From Podospora comata (lineage: Eukaryota > Ascomycota > Sordariomycetes > Sordariales > Podosporaceae), in NCBI GenBank assembly GCA_017354895.1, contig CP071494.1, positions 620,001-684,000 of the forward strand: 64,000 nucleotides of DNA. The letters are read 5' to 3'. The translations under genes were made by a program, and so were the position numbers. Of this stretch, positions 1 through 11,607 are shown piece after piece; the stretch's first letter is position 1, and each line of letters opens with the position of its first letter. The notes under the pieces are model-generated. The model was not told the DNA's origin and did no database searches. It saw only the letters and a program-made list of their open reading frames with translations.

Positions 1-138
1 CTGGGCGTCCTTCGTTCAAAAGAGTCGATGTACCACCGAAGAAGACAATGACTGTGGAGCAATGAGGAGAGTTGAAGACGGGCTTTCTGGCGTTCTCTCA
101 TTGGCTTCCTGGCGCCAACGACTTGGCCATGTCTCTTT

Positions 139-687
139 TCATCCTGGCCTGGGGGGGTTGCCGATGTGTTTATCGAGCGCGACTTTTCGCGAACCGGGGA
201 AGACGACGTCAAAAGAGGGGTTGGTGTAGTGAGGGCGAAGTAGCGGTGTGAGCCGGTTGGAGGGACACAGTGTGAGACAGCAGGTCGGGGGATGTACCCG
301 TTGACAGAAGAGAGCAACAACATCGAGAATGTCTTCCTGTTCTCCTGGAAGCTGTGCAGTGCTTCCAGAACATGTCACCACCACAACCGCCCTCCTAACC
401 GTGCATATGTTTGCAACAACTCCATGTGGACCTGGCGGACAAGCACTGCACTTGGTGCAGATCCAGAGACGGGTATATGGGCCAGCAAGATGGTCCCAAT
501 TTGGGATATCAGATATCGGACCCGTCACAAGCGGCGTGTCAAGACGGCTAAAAACCAGCTTGGAAGAGGAAACCCTCCTATCGAGCCCTGCCGAACCAGA
601 CTTGCCATTGGGTAGCAGCTCAGCATCCGGGGCGAGAGCCTCGACTTGTTGAGTCGTTGAGACGATGCCATGATGGAGAATGATCAT
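139..687 (-). CDS. Doubtful hypothetical protein, 182 aa
   Basis: An ATG at 687 opens 182 codons without a stop. A Cys-rich patch mid-way (a WICTKC motif, then further Cys residues) loosely resembles the small zinc-ribbon segments of many fungal hypothetical proteins, but spacing does not fit a clear motif. I do not recognise the family. Plus-strand frames over the same bases are also open for about 107 codons, so an open frame alone means little in this GC-balanced stretch. No splice pattern or conserved domain supports it. It may equally be part of the non-coding upstream region of the StuA-type gene. Confidence 0.2.
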   Translation of the reverse strand: MIILHHGIVSTTQQVEALAPDAELLPNGKSGSAGLDRRVSSSKLVFSRLDTPLVTGPISDIPNWDHLAGPYTRLWICTKCSACPPGPHGVVANICTVRRAVVVVTCSGSTAQLPGEQEDILDVVALFCQRVHPPTCCLTLCPSNRLTPLLRPHYTNPSFDVVFPGSRKVALDKHIGNPPRPG

Positions 688-798
688 GGTTTGGTGGTCA
701 GCAACAGGAGATGTCGAGTTTGTTTGGTGGGTTCGGGAATGAGAATTCAATCGCACTGTGAAGGTCCGGACCTTCTCTGCTTCTCTTCGTCCCCTCAC

Positions 799-3700
799 AC
801 CACATCAAGACCACCCTCTCGCATGTGCCACACACACGGCACGCACGCAGACTGTCCACCGCTTCTATCCTGGCAGCCATGTAAGGCGGAAAACGGTCCG
901 CACATGCAGCTTGTTTTCTGGCGAATAGGAGCAGCAAAGCGAGGCAAGAACAGAGTTCAACTGCCCTATGATTTGCATGATCCGATGTCCCGCCCGAACA
1001 ATCCCAGTCAGGAAGAATGTCTTGGTCGAGACTCGAGAAATGAAGAGGGAGTTGCTTCAAATGTGAATATGAGAGACGACAAGGTCTTGGACGAATATGG
1101 AAAGCCAATTGGAGGTTTGACGGCAAGCTGACCTCGAGTCCAACTCCCTCCCACAAACAAACCAAGCCCCAGGACTGGACAGGAGCTGCTGGGATGCCTC
1201 TCCAAAGTATCTCGTTGTGGGTGTGGGCTTGAAGACGTGGTTCGCGTTGATTGGACTGATGGGCTGGCCAGCCAGTACCACATCCCACCAAAGGTTGGCG
1301 CGGGAAGATAAAGCCCAAACCCGAACGAACATGCTGGGAAAGAGGAGGGTTCGTCTATCAGGTATCAACCTTCACTATCGCGACGCCCTCATCATTATTG
1401 CCAGCTTCCCAGTCGAATCGTTATTGCGCAATCAGGAGTTTGGTGCTTCGGTCCCGGGTGGACTTGTGAGGAATCGGTTGGTTTGTCGGCCATGGGAATA
1501 AGCAATCGCTGTCATGAGCTTGCTTGCACTGCCGTCATCATACCTATATCATGATGTATTCACAATGCTTTGTGGGTTGCGGGAACGCTAGCGGATACGT
1601 AACAAGAAGCCTGTCCGTGAAGCTTCAGATCTCTGTCGATGGCTGGCCGGGTGCCTGGACGTGCTGAGGTCCGGCTTTGCAGGGGAAGCTTCGGGACGGT
1701 CCACACTCGGAGGCGTCGGTGCAGGGCTAGCAAGAAGGGGCTGGTTCTTTTGCGTCGTCGAGGGTTGAGACTGATGATGAGGGTTGGAAGAGATGGGGGA
1801 GGGGGTTGGAAGCGATCCCCTGCAAGAACAGGAAACTGAAACATGACCACACGCCCCTTATTCGATTCGAGCAGACCGCAGCAGCATGATTGGAGGGTCC
1901 ATCCTCCATCGACGCACAAGCACCTAACCGCTGTGCATTTGTCCGCATGCAAGTGTTGTCGAGCCCTTGGAAGTTTTCCTATCCAAGATCCCTGTGCGCC
2001 GAGGCTCTGGATTCTCGCTGACCTTCTTGGGTTGGACGTTGTGCGTAGCCTGGCGACGCAGGGACCTCATCTGCCTTTGGCGAAGAAAACAGAAACCCAT
2101 GGCCATCACTCCCGCTCCCCCCCAAAAGGACATGATCAGAGCGCCGCTGTAGTTTCAGGCCTAATTTGGGAGAGGCAAAAGAAACATCCAAGACATCTGG
2201 TGGCTTTGACCGTTTTGCTCAAGGGAAACAAGCCCCCAGAGGACGGGACTCATACCGGTAGAAGGCCCTTTGGCAGAGTGATATCAAACCAGAATGGCTT
2301 TTGCGGCACGGCTAGGATAACGCTTAGTACTTCGGACGAATACCTCCTCCATATCAGTAACTTTCCACGCCGTGAACACTACACCGTTACTTCTTGGTGG
2401 ACCTTCGGATGGTTGGGGGTTTCTCTGGATGGAATGCACAGGATGTTGCATAACATGAGAACCAGGGAATGTATGAGGCTGAATGTGCTGCATCTGGCAC
2501 CCGCCAGCACACGAGCATCGCAGTTGCATCTCCGAAGTGAGAGTATTGTGACCGGTCAGCTGGCTTTGGGAGTTGGCGGTCGACAGGTTTGCTGCCGGCT
2601 TACGCCACTGCCATCCCTCGACAAGAATGTTTGCTGCTGCGCCGGTCGCAACACAGGCAGGCACTCGACAGGACCGGCAGTTGACGAGAACACAGCATGA
2701 AAAATGCGGTTGTTCTGCTTTCTCCCCAGGACCTGCCGCCGGGTCATGCACCGCACCGCATGAAGTTTCCAGAAATCCGGCCAGGCGGTATCGGCAAGTG
2801 ACCTGTCATCGCGACATGCTCCCGCCAACAGTTGACGGCTTGGAAGAGGTTTGACAAGATGGCGAATATCGAGCGATGACCTCTTTTTTTAGCATCAAGT
2901 TCAACAGACGAGAAGAAACAGAACTCCACTTCCAGTCACCCGTCCAGGGTGACATGATGGTCTCGGGTGGAACATGAGCGGGAGCGAGATGGACGGGGTT
3001 TTTTTGGTGAGGGTGCGGTCCGCTCGGGATGTCGTCCCAGTGGGCGCCGGTTCTACCCACACGGGCCTCATCGGGACCTCTCAGCGTCAAGTGACCTCGG
3101 TTACAGCCAGTCCTCGAGAGCCACGATTCCAGACGAAGATGCTGAGTTGTGACAGAACATAGCGAGGCTTGCCACGTACGCACACCAACAAGTGTGCTTT
3201 TCTTCTCCTTACAGGTATCGGAGTCGACGGCGATGTCTTGTGATGGAGGTCGGCATGAAGAAAAATCTCCTCTGTTGCCAAGTCCACATCGCCGAGCCGG
3301 CCAGTTCGATCTTTCTGGACCGTGATCGAAAAGAGTAGTTGGCTCGCCGTTGCAATCCGCAAAAAAAGAGCGCCCAGCCACTTCGGGGGTCAATCCGGGG
3401 AGATTACCAAGCGAGCCGCTGTTCTGGCGATAATCATGATGATGATGATGATGATGACCGAATTCGATATTCCTAGGCCCATGGCATCAGCAACTCGGGG
3501 CCGAGGTCCTTGACGTCGAAACATGTCATGACAGGAGCGGTCGTGCATTGCAGGGCAGGGCTTTTGCGGTGATCTTGCATTGGTGGCCATCAACCCGGCA
3601 GCACATCGATGGACGCGCATCTGAATCTCCATCTCTGAAGATGGTCCATCGCTCACCACAAGCACAGGCAAATTCCCTCGCTTCTCCACTGCAACGACTG

Positions 3701-6700
3701 GATGCCCCCACACAAGCTTCTGCACCGACAAGAAGCATGGGGAGGGGCGTGCTGTTGAACGGACAGTGTCGAAATCATGCGGTGCGCACCGTATACCTCA
3801 TTACCCCGCTCTTCGGTGAAGAATCACTTCACCCAGCATTCTGTCTCCATCTCGTGTCTCTCTTTGCACGTGGTTTGTTTCCGCGGTTGTTGTGTCCCGA
3901 GTTGGGTGTGATCATTGTGCGATTGAAGATTTGTTCGAGTGTATGTCGGTCCAGTGGTAATGATAGAAACAAGGGTTTGATGTTGAGGTCGTTAGAGCGT
4001 GAGCTCGAGGTTGGAACAGATGGTGAGTGGCTCAAGCTTTCAGATGGCCCGTGCTGTGCTGTAAGAAAGTGCGGCACTCGCCGAGCCCGAGATCATCGCA
4101 GCCACTTCGTCAACCTCCAGTCTCCAATCCTCTTTCCGCCGCCATTGTTTTCGTATTCTTTTTTTTTCTTACTTTTCCCCCTCTTTTCTTGTTTCTCCCG
4201 CGAAGTGCCGTCTCAAGGCTGAAATTGTCTCTCTCTGCGCCTTATGAGCCTTATGCATCGCCGTTATGTCAAGTGCTTCCTGTCGATCTGTTAGTTTCGA
4301 ACGTTTGGATATGCAGTATTTGAGCCGGGCAGGCACTGCATGGATCCGTCAGGCCAGTCTTCTATTACCATCCCCACGTGTTGGGGGGACGCACGACAGC
4401 CCAGCGGTGGCCTGGTCAGCGGGTTGCGCGCAGTTGATCTTATTGACATCACAGCGTGGTCACAATGAAGCGTTTCTTTGCTGTTCCTGAAGCCAGTGCC
4501 TCAGATCAGATGCAGCAAGGTACACGGCGTGCTCGTGGTTCGGAAAAAGCTTATGGGATCTGGGAATGCCTGAGATCCAATGCATGCTCCAAGGCCAGAC
4601 CCTCCACGCCAGAAGGTGCAGAAAACGCAACGCCGGTGTTCGGGTTCATGTGCGTAACACGACGCTTGTTGCCCACCGCACCGCACTTTGCAGCAAATCG
4701 TGCATTGCAGCTAAATGGTCAATCGGAGTTTTTCTCGACTGATGCGGATATCGACTGATGAACCATACAGGCCGAAAAGACGTCTCGGGATCGGGCGGAC
4801 TCTGAGTTCCCTCATCTCATCAATTGATTTTTGACCAGTTCTTGATTGTTCGTGGTTGCCGAAGGTGGTCTCGTCGACCTTGCTTGCAACCTCGCCATTC
4901 TTGATATAGCGGTACGGTGGTCTGGTGTGGTTACCTTATCTCTGACACTTTTGCAGAAGATCGGCAATCAAGAACCGGTCAAACGATATGTCAGGCCAAA
5001 CGCAGCGAAAAGACGGGAGGGCCTCTCACTTACACACTACCCACCACGCCGTACATGTGCATTGCATACGGTATGTATGTAGATGCACCTACCACCCTGA
5101 GTGAGCGGCGCGTTGCATGCATTGGTTGCCGCTTCGACTAACGCACCAGCATCTTTTGATCTGTTTTTTTCTTCTCTTTTCTTACCCACCAAATCCCCGT
5201 ATGGATGGATGGGTATACTATGCGAAGCACGAAGGGCCTGAGCCCACGGGTCCCTCCCTGACAGCAAAGACACCACAAGAACAACTCCCACTGTGTCTTC
5301 CACCCAAGTCATCAGATCATGAGCCAAGAATATCAGCCAGCAATTTGCCATTCGCCTATCGTTGGTTTTGAAGTCCACGAAGACGATGAAAGAGCATCCC
5401 TTTCTGGACTAGCCTCTCGCCGGCCAATCAGCCAGGACATGGCTGGTACCTACCCTGCATGAGAGGGGCTTGGTGGCGGGGAGGGGAGGGGGTGGCTGCA
5501 GTGAAACACCTGCTTTGCTTTTTGCACAGTGCGGGGGTTCAGCACTTTCAACTGCTTCCAAATGAAGAACGCCTCCCCAGCAGTTCCGATACAATAAAAG
5601 ATGTGATATGGCCCGGTAGTCGCGATATCGGGATGTCATATCTCTAATCTGGGCTGAGGAATGCAAAAGGAGAAGGGGAGGCAGAACATATCGGACCTTT
5701 GGGCGGCGGAATCGAGCCGGCCCCTCCGTACCCGCGGGGCGTCTCCTGTCACAGCTGAATCGGCTTGGTTCCCGGCCCTGCGCTTTTCTGGGTAACTGCA
5801 GCAGTGTCGAAAAATATCATCATTGGTGTTTGCTCTGCCAGTCTTCCATGCTTGGCTATGGAAGCGTGATGGAACAAGTTGATGGTGGGAGATAGCGTGG
5901 TGATCGGCCCAGAAGAGACGGGACGGGTTCGACGGGCTCCCCCGTGTCTCTCGCTGCTCTCTTGCGAGACCCCAAGACAAGGCTGGGGAGAGGGCCTCGG
6001 GGAACCACTGCACACCACCGCACACCACCGCTTTCTTGAACTGGCGCGCGGATATCACCAGATGACAAGTCGGAGCAGTCTCATCGGCTGATTCGTGAAG
6101 AAAGCGCCCATCACAGAAACGTGGCTCACTGACGAGCATTGGCCGGCGGCTGTTTTCGAGAGCCTCTCTACCCACACACACCAGCAGGTCCTTCCCGCCG
6201 TATTCTCCGAGTGTCCGTTGAGCCTAATGTTTAGCTCTTCTCACTTGCCACTCAAACGGTCTATGAAATGGTGATTATTTTCGTGGCTTGTCTGATGAAT
6301 GATCTGTTTTGGGATGCCATTTTACCTACCCTCGATGATTTGCGCTACGCCACAGCCAGGACGCCTTCTGATTAGCCAGTGCCAGAGGTCTTGATGGACT
6401 TTCCGGGGGGGGGGGCAAAGTAACACGGTATATACAACACATTCCAACCACCCGTATCCAACTCACACATTTAATCTATTCGTACACGTCCGGAGGCCGA
6501 GCGGCAGCATGTCAGCATCACCACCCGCTCATAAGTTCGCAGCTGACTGTTTCCATGAACAAATGGATTCGGACTGAACAACATGATGTGGGGCCAGGCA
6601 TGGCTGCTCCTAGAAGAAGCTGCCCATAGCCACATGGCTCAACATTCTTGCATCTACACTACAGGAGTCTGCCGGCGTATAATAGAGACAAGTCTATTGG

Positions 6701-7050
6701 CTAAGAAATCTCTTTACACTACAGCTCCCGCTCTGAGAAAGAACCCGGGAGGAAATGCATTATTCCCCGGCCAATTCTTGCAGAAAAGGTGCCGGCGCTT
6801 AGAGGACGGCAAAGCTTCCTTGTTGGGAGCCGTTCTTATCAGCTTATCTGATAGGTATCTATATACCCACCAGTTCGGGCACCAGAGCCTTAGTCCAAGC
6901 AATCTGCTTGTAAGTCCGGTGGCATGCTCTCAACGTTCGACTAGTAGATATCACTCTACCTACCTGCTTGTCCGAACAGGAGAGGCAATGGCTTGAGGTG
7001 ATAGCGTGGCTGTGAGCATCATCCCCCCTCCAGGCTGCTGCTCATCATCA
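799..7050. other. Gene-free upstream region
   Basis: About 6.2 kb in which open frames on both strands are short, overlap one another and show no recognisable domain. It holds a run of ATG triplets near 3436, a few homopolymers and pyrimidine-rich stretches near 4140-4200 and 5160-5185. In sordariomycetes the DNA upstream of StuA/ASM-1-type genes is often long, and this stretch probably belongs to that regulatory region. No tRNA or small RNA was recognised. Confidence 0.5.
3436..3456. repeat. (ATG)7 microsatellite
   Basis: Seven perfect ATG triplets, in DNA with no supported gene. Confidence 0.9.
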
Positions 7051-9596
7051 TCAGTTGTTCGTTTTGTTGCGCACCCCACTCTCCCTTGGACGGGAGGAGA
7101 GTGTTTTCTCACCCCCGCCCCCTCTTCTCTGTTTTTTTCTCCCCACTGGTAGCTCGTAGCCAGTGCGACGTTGAAGACGTGTACCCGGGCTCTCGACTGG
7201 ACGGACTGCCCACACGCCTCCCTGGGTGAGGGCTGCTGTTCCACCGCGGGCCACTAAACACGGCCGCTTACGCACACGCCCCATGATCCCGGTCGCGGCC
7301 CACATCCCAACCTCCCGTCTCCAGTCAGATTCGCTCAGAAGTTGTTTTCCTGGTCGAGCCAGGCCCGGACAACAAACCACACCCTAACCTCCTCTAGCTT
7401 AGCCCCATCCTCCATCCCCATCCCCATTTGCCTTCCCCATTGCCTTCCCCTCTCTCCCTCATCACTCTCGTCTCTCGTGTCTTCAGCAGTTGTTGGAAAT
7501 CAATATCAATGGAGAGTAGTGAGTGATGGAGGATAGAGAAGTAGAAAGACATTTAGCTGAAGGATGGCGTAGTAAACAACAGAGTTCTCGTAACGGGTAG
7601 CCTGGAAAGAAAACGAGAAGCTAACACCGTTGGCCCCTGCTCGCTTGTGTGCTCGGCGGAGGACACTTGCTGCTACCCTGGTTTGCTGCCCTTGCTCCTT
7701 GCACACTTGCTGGGGCCTTTTCGCGAAGGTCCCTGCCAGCACCACCCGGCACCACCACCCAGCATTTGGTTTTTGGTGCTCTGCTCCAGGCCTTGCTCGC
7801 CTTTTCGCCCTTTTTTTCTGCCAATCTAAGACCTTTCCGGTACTGTCTTTGGGCCATACCCCTCTTGAGTGGTCGGCTGGCGAGCGAGCGGACCAGGGCA
7901 ACACCGGTACGTACAGCTCAGAGAGAGCGGAACGGGACACCGGGCCAGGCTGGACGAGAGAGAGAAGAGAGAGCTCAGTTGTTTTCTCTGCTGGGGGGGG
8001 AGACACCCCGGCAAGCCCACAGAGAGCTGATCGTCCTCTCACCACCACCACCTAAATCAGGCCGCATCCCTTCCTCCTCCTTCTCTTCCCTCCTTCTCAC
8101 CACCGCTCCACCGACCTCCCCCAATTTTTTTTTCTCTCTTTTGGCTTTTGAAAGAGGCAGGAACGTCTGAGAGGCGAGGAATAGGTACGATCCGATCCGC
8201 ACACGCACAGTTTTTCTCTTATCCACGCCCACGCCCACGCCCATGCCCATGCCCATGCCCACGGCCCCGTCCCCCGCCCCAATTTGTCTCGCTTTTTTAT
8301 TTTGATTTTTTTTTAATTTTATTTTTTTTACTGCTTGCTTGCTGGCCGTCCTGAAAAATTCTCCATCTCTTTTCTTTGCTCTGCCTCTCTTGCTTTGCTC
8401 TCTCATCTGCGTCTTGCTGCCTTGGTCATCCCAACTTTTTTTTTGGTTGTGCGCCTGCCGATTTTGGAGCTAACCGAACCTGCATGAGCAGTTGCGCTGA
8501 GTCCCGACACCCCGAGTTGCTTGCCGGTTTAACTGGAGGGTCGAGCTACGAACAGAGCGCAAAAACGTTGTCGAGAGGGCCAAAAAGAACGCAATCAGGG
8601 ACACCCAAAGCTTATCCCAACCCCAACCGCGTGTCTTTATCGTTGAGTTCAAACGTTGGTCGAGATCACCTGCAATTCTCATCTACCGCTGTTACTTCTG
8701 CATCCCACCTGCTGGTACCACCGCCTGCATAAAGTATCTTCGACCGCCCCTCGCCACCAAAGCATTGGACAGCCAGCCAGGCCCAACATCACAGAGATCC
8801 GCTTTCTCCCTCCATCTGAAGCTCGACTCCCTCGACGACTGCCTCGCGTCCGCTCACGAACACGTCCTTCGTCTTGTTCAGTGATCTGGTCTTGTTGTCA
8901 AATCCAACCAACAGCTACCGCGTCCAGCATTTTGCTATGCTGGTTTAATTGTGATCGCGGATTCCCATATCGCAACCACGCACCCGAGAAGAAAAAAAAG
9001 GTTCGACCTATACCAACGTTCCTGGCGCCTACCGAGACTAGTACTCGACGCGCCGTCTCTTTTGGAGGAGCCCGAGAAAGTCAATTGCAACTAACCATTG
9101 TCTCAGCTACCCAATTGGGCCACTCTAGAGAGCTTGTCGTGCCATCAAGCCTGACTGTCTCGTCTTGTCCCTCTCCTCGGCCCGACAGTAGTCTCCATCG
9201 TGGAGACTGGCGGTTACGTGACCGCAAACTCAGATTCACCCAGCTTCGAGAAATACCGAAAAGCTGGATCTCCCGTCGATCTCACAAGGGCATACCCGGG
9301 GTCCGTCCACCGAAGTGCCGTACTATCATCAGCAGCGACCGTTGTATGTGAACGAGAGACTGCCATCTTTACCTTTGCCGCAGCCTCCCCAGGCATATTC
9401 CTCGAGCGGTTCGTCACCCCGGGTAAGCTCGATATCATCTGCTGCAAGCTCCCACCTTGGTTCGCAGTCGTCCTTCACCTCAGCTGCGTCCTCCAACGGC
9501 CCCAAGACCCCAGGCACGCTTTCCCCAACGCTCCCGGGTAACTCTGTACCAGGCCCGCAGAGTCAAGGACATCCGGGATACGAGCATTACCCAGCG
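7051..9596 (+). promoter_or_regulatory. Pyrimidine-rich promoter and leader of the StuA-type gene
   Basis: This stretch is rich in C/T runs (for example 7080-7140, 7390-7470, 8040-8140, 8270-8420), as is usual for 5' leaders of filamentous fungal genes. It contains many short upstream ATG frames, none with a recognisable domain. StuA orthologues are known for long, intron-bearing leaders with upstream ORFs. From 9222 onward the frame of the StuA protein is already open, so the 3' end of this stretch may be coding in a longer isoform. Exact transcription start and leader introns cannot be read from sequence alone. Confidence 0.5.
8223..8262. repeat. CCCACG/CCCATG hexamer repeat
   Basis: About seven tandem hexamers alternating CCCACG and CCCATG, flanked by a C-rich tail and T tracts, in the leader of the StuA-type gene. 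Confidence 0.8.
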
Positions 9597-11607
9597 ATGC
9601 AAAGTGGAGCGGAGATGTACTACCAACCGGCACCTCACATGTCTACCGGCCAACAGCCGCCCCCGCAGACTGTCACTTCTCACTACGGCCAACAACAACC
9701 ACCTCTGTTACACCCAGGTCCTCCTCAATACCCCCCAGCTCCCTATGGAAGTCAGTACGGTTACGGAAATGGCCTTGCCTCTCCGCAGACAGGACCGCCC
9801 TCGGTGTCAAACCCGATGGGTGGTGGTCAGCCAGTCCTCCCTCTCCCCGGCGTGAACCAGCCAGGCATGCCCAACAACGCATACACGGCCGGCTTCGACA
9901 CGACTGGCCAAGTCGCGCCACCGGGCATGAAACCCCGCGTGACAGCAACGCTTTGGGAAGATGAGGGCAGCCTGTGCTTCCAGGTCGAGGCTCGCGGCAT
10001 CTGCGTCGCCCGCAGAGAAGGTTTGTTAATCCATTGTCCAAGCCGTGGCACCGCCTCTGTTTGCTAACTCTGTGGCTCAGACAACCACATGATCAACGGT
10101 ACCAAGTTGTTGAACGTGGCAGGAATGACACGTGGGAGACGCGATGGTATCTTGAAAAGCGAGAAGGTCAGACATGTGGTCAAGATTGGCCCCATGCATT
10201 TGAAGGGTGTCTGGTGAGTGTGGCTCGCTCTTCGTGGCGTGAGGTGACCTGCTAACATGGTTCTTTAGGATCCCATTTGACAGAGCTTTGGAGTTTGCCA
10301 ACAAGGAGAAGATCACCGAGCTTTTGTACCCCCTATTCGTGCACAACATCAGCTCCCTGCTTTATCACCCTGCGAACCAAAGTCGGGCCAACCAGGTTTT
10401 GACCGCGACGGCAGAGCGCCGGAAGCAGGATAGTCTGCGCGCAGGTCAACCACCAAATGGCCTGCCGTCTATTCAGCAGCAGCCACAGCACCACCATCAC
10501 TCGATGTCCCTTCCCGGTCCTCAAGCTCCTCTCCCATCGCATTCCAGCATGGGCCGCCCCTCGATTGATCGCGCGCACCCCTTCCCCACCCCTCCCACCA
10601 GCGCTTCCAGTGTGATGGGTCCTATGGGTGCCTCTGAGAACTTTCAATGGAGCCAGCAGAGCATGAACAACGGCCAGACGAGTCAGATCTCGATTGACAC
10701 CACTCTGAGCAACAATGCCCGGTCATTGCCCAACACACCTGCGACCACGCCTCCCGGGTCTACCCTTCAAAGCATGCAGAATTACCCCCCGGTCAGCCAA
10801 CCATATGACAGCTCGCGCCAAATGTACCAGGCACCGCCCCCGCAACAGTCCTCGTACACTTCTGCGAACTCCAGCACCCAGGAAAGATCCATCTACGGCC
10901 AGTCCAACTACGTAAAAACTGAAATGGCCCCCCCAGCCGGTCGCGCCACGGGCCAGGGAAACGAGCAGGGTGACTCGAAGCCGCAGAATGGGCTGATGCA
11001 CGGCGAAAACCAACCTGCCTCTGGACAGGAAGAGGAAGCCGACCACGAGCATGACCCCGAGTACACTCACGATAGCGGGGCCTATGACGCAAACCGCAAC
11101 TCGTACAACTACAGCAACCCCCAAGTGGCCTCGTTACCAAACGACCACGCTCATCTGTCTCCCGAGATCTCTGGTTCTCCCCACCAAGCTGGTTCCGGAA
11201 GAGCGACTCCTAGGACCGCCGCTGCCCCGCAATCATACTATGCCCAGCAAGGTTACCACACACCACCGCGCGCACCCGGTCAACCGTCAAGCAATCTCTA
11301 TAGCGTGATGAGCAGCGACCGCAATGCTCCCAACGGAACCAACGGCAGTGACGTCTATGCCAGTCAGCCGGACATGAACTCGATGCCAAACGGCTATGCG
11401 GCCCAACCACCAGTGCTGAACGGCTCAACGTCCATGAAGCGCGGTAGAGACGATGATGACGACAGACCGAGCAGCGGCGGTGGCGGCATGTCAATGGACA
11501 TGAAGAGACGCAAGATGCTTGACGGCAGCGGGTCGATGCCATCACCCACTTTCAACCCCCCCATGGCGCAACCTGCTTCTACCATTCCTTCACAAAGACG
11601 GAGGTAA
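9597..11607 (+). CDS. stuA: APSES transcription factor, StuA/ASM-1 type
   Basis: Nuclear DNA-binding regulator; StuA/ASM-1 orthologues control conidiophore and sexual development. Three exons (9597-10020, 10081-10213, 10269-11607) join in frame to 631 residues. Introns have GTTTGT...CTCAG and GTGAGT...TTTAG borders, and the second contains a GCTAAC branch site. The APSES domain lies at about 112-220: it begins with [17 protein letters not shown] and continues through [28 protein letters not shown] and [20 protein letters not shown]. The N-terminus is Q/P/Y-rich; the C-terminal half is Q/S/P-rich with the TPATTPPGS motif typical of StuA. A split basic signal, KRGR near 576 and KRRK near 598, matches the known nuclear localisation region. 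9597 is the first in-frame ATG, but the frame is open upstream to 9222 with a coding-like S/P/G-rich sequence, so a longer isoform from an upstream exon is likely. Confidence 0.96.

Noticed and set aside
9200-9541. Frame overlapping the start of the StuA region (FEKYRKAGSPVDLTRAYPGS)
   Set aside because: It looks somewhat protein-like but differs by one base from the StuA frame and has no fitting splice, so it cannot be joined; probably leader sequence.
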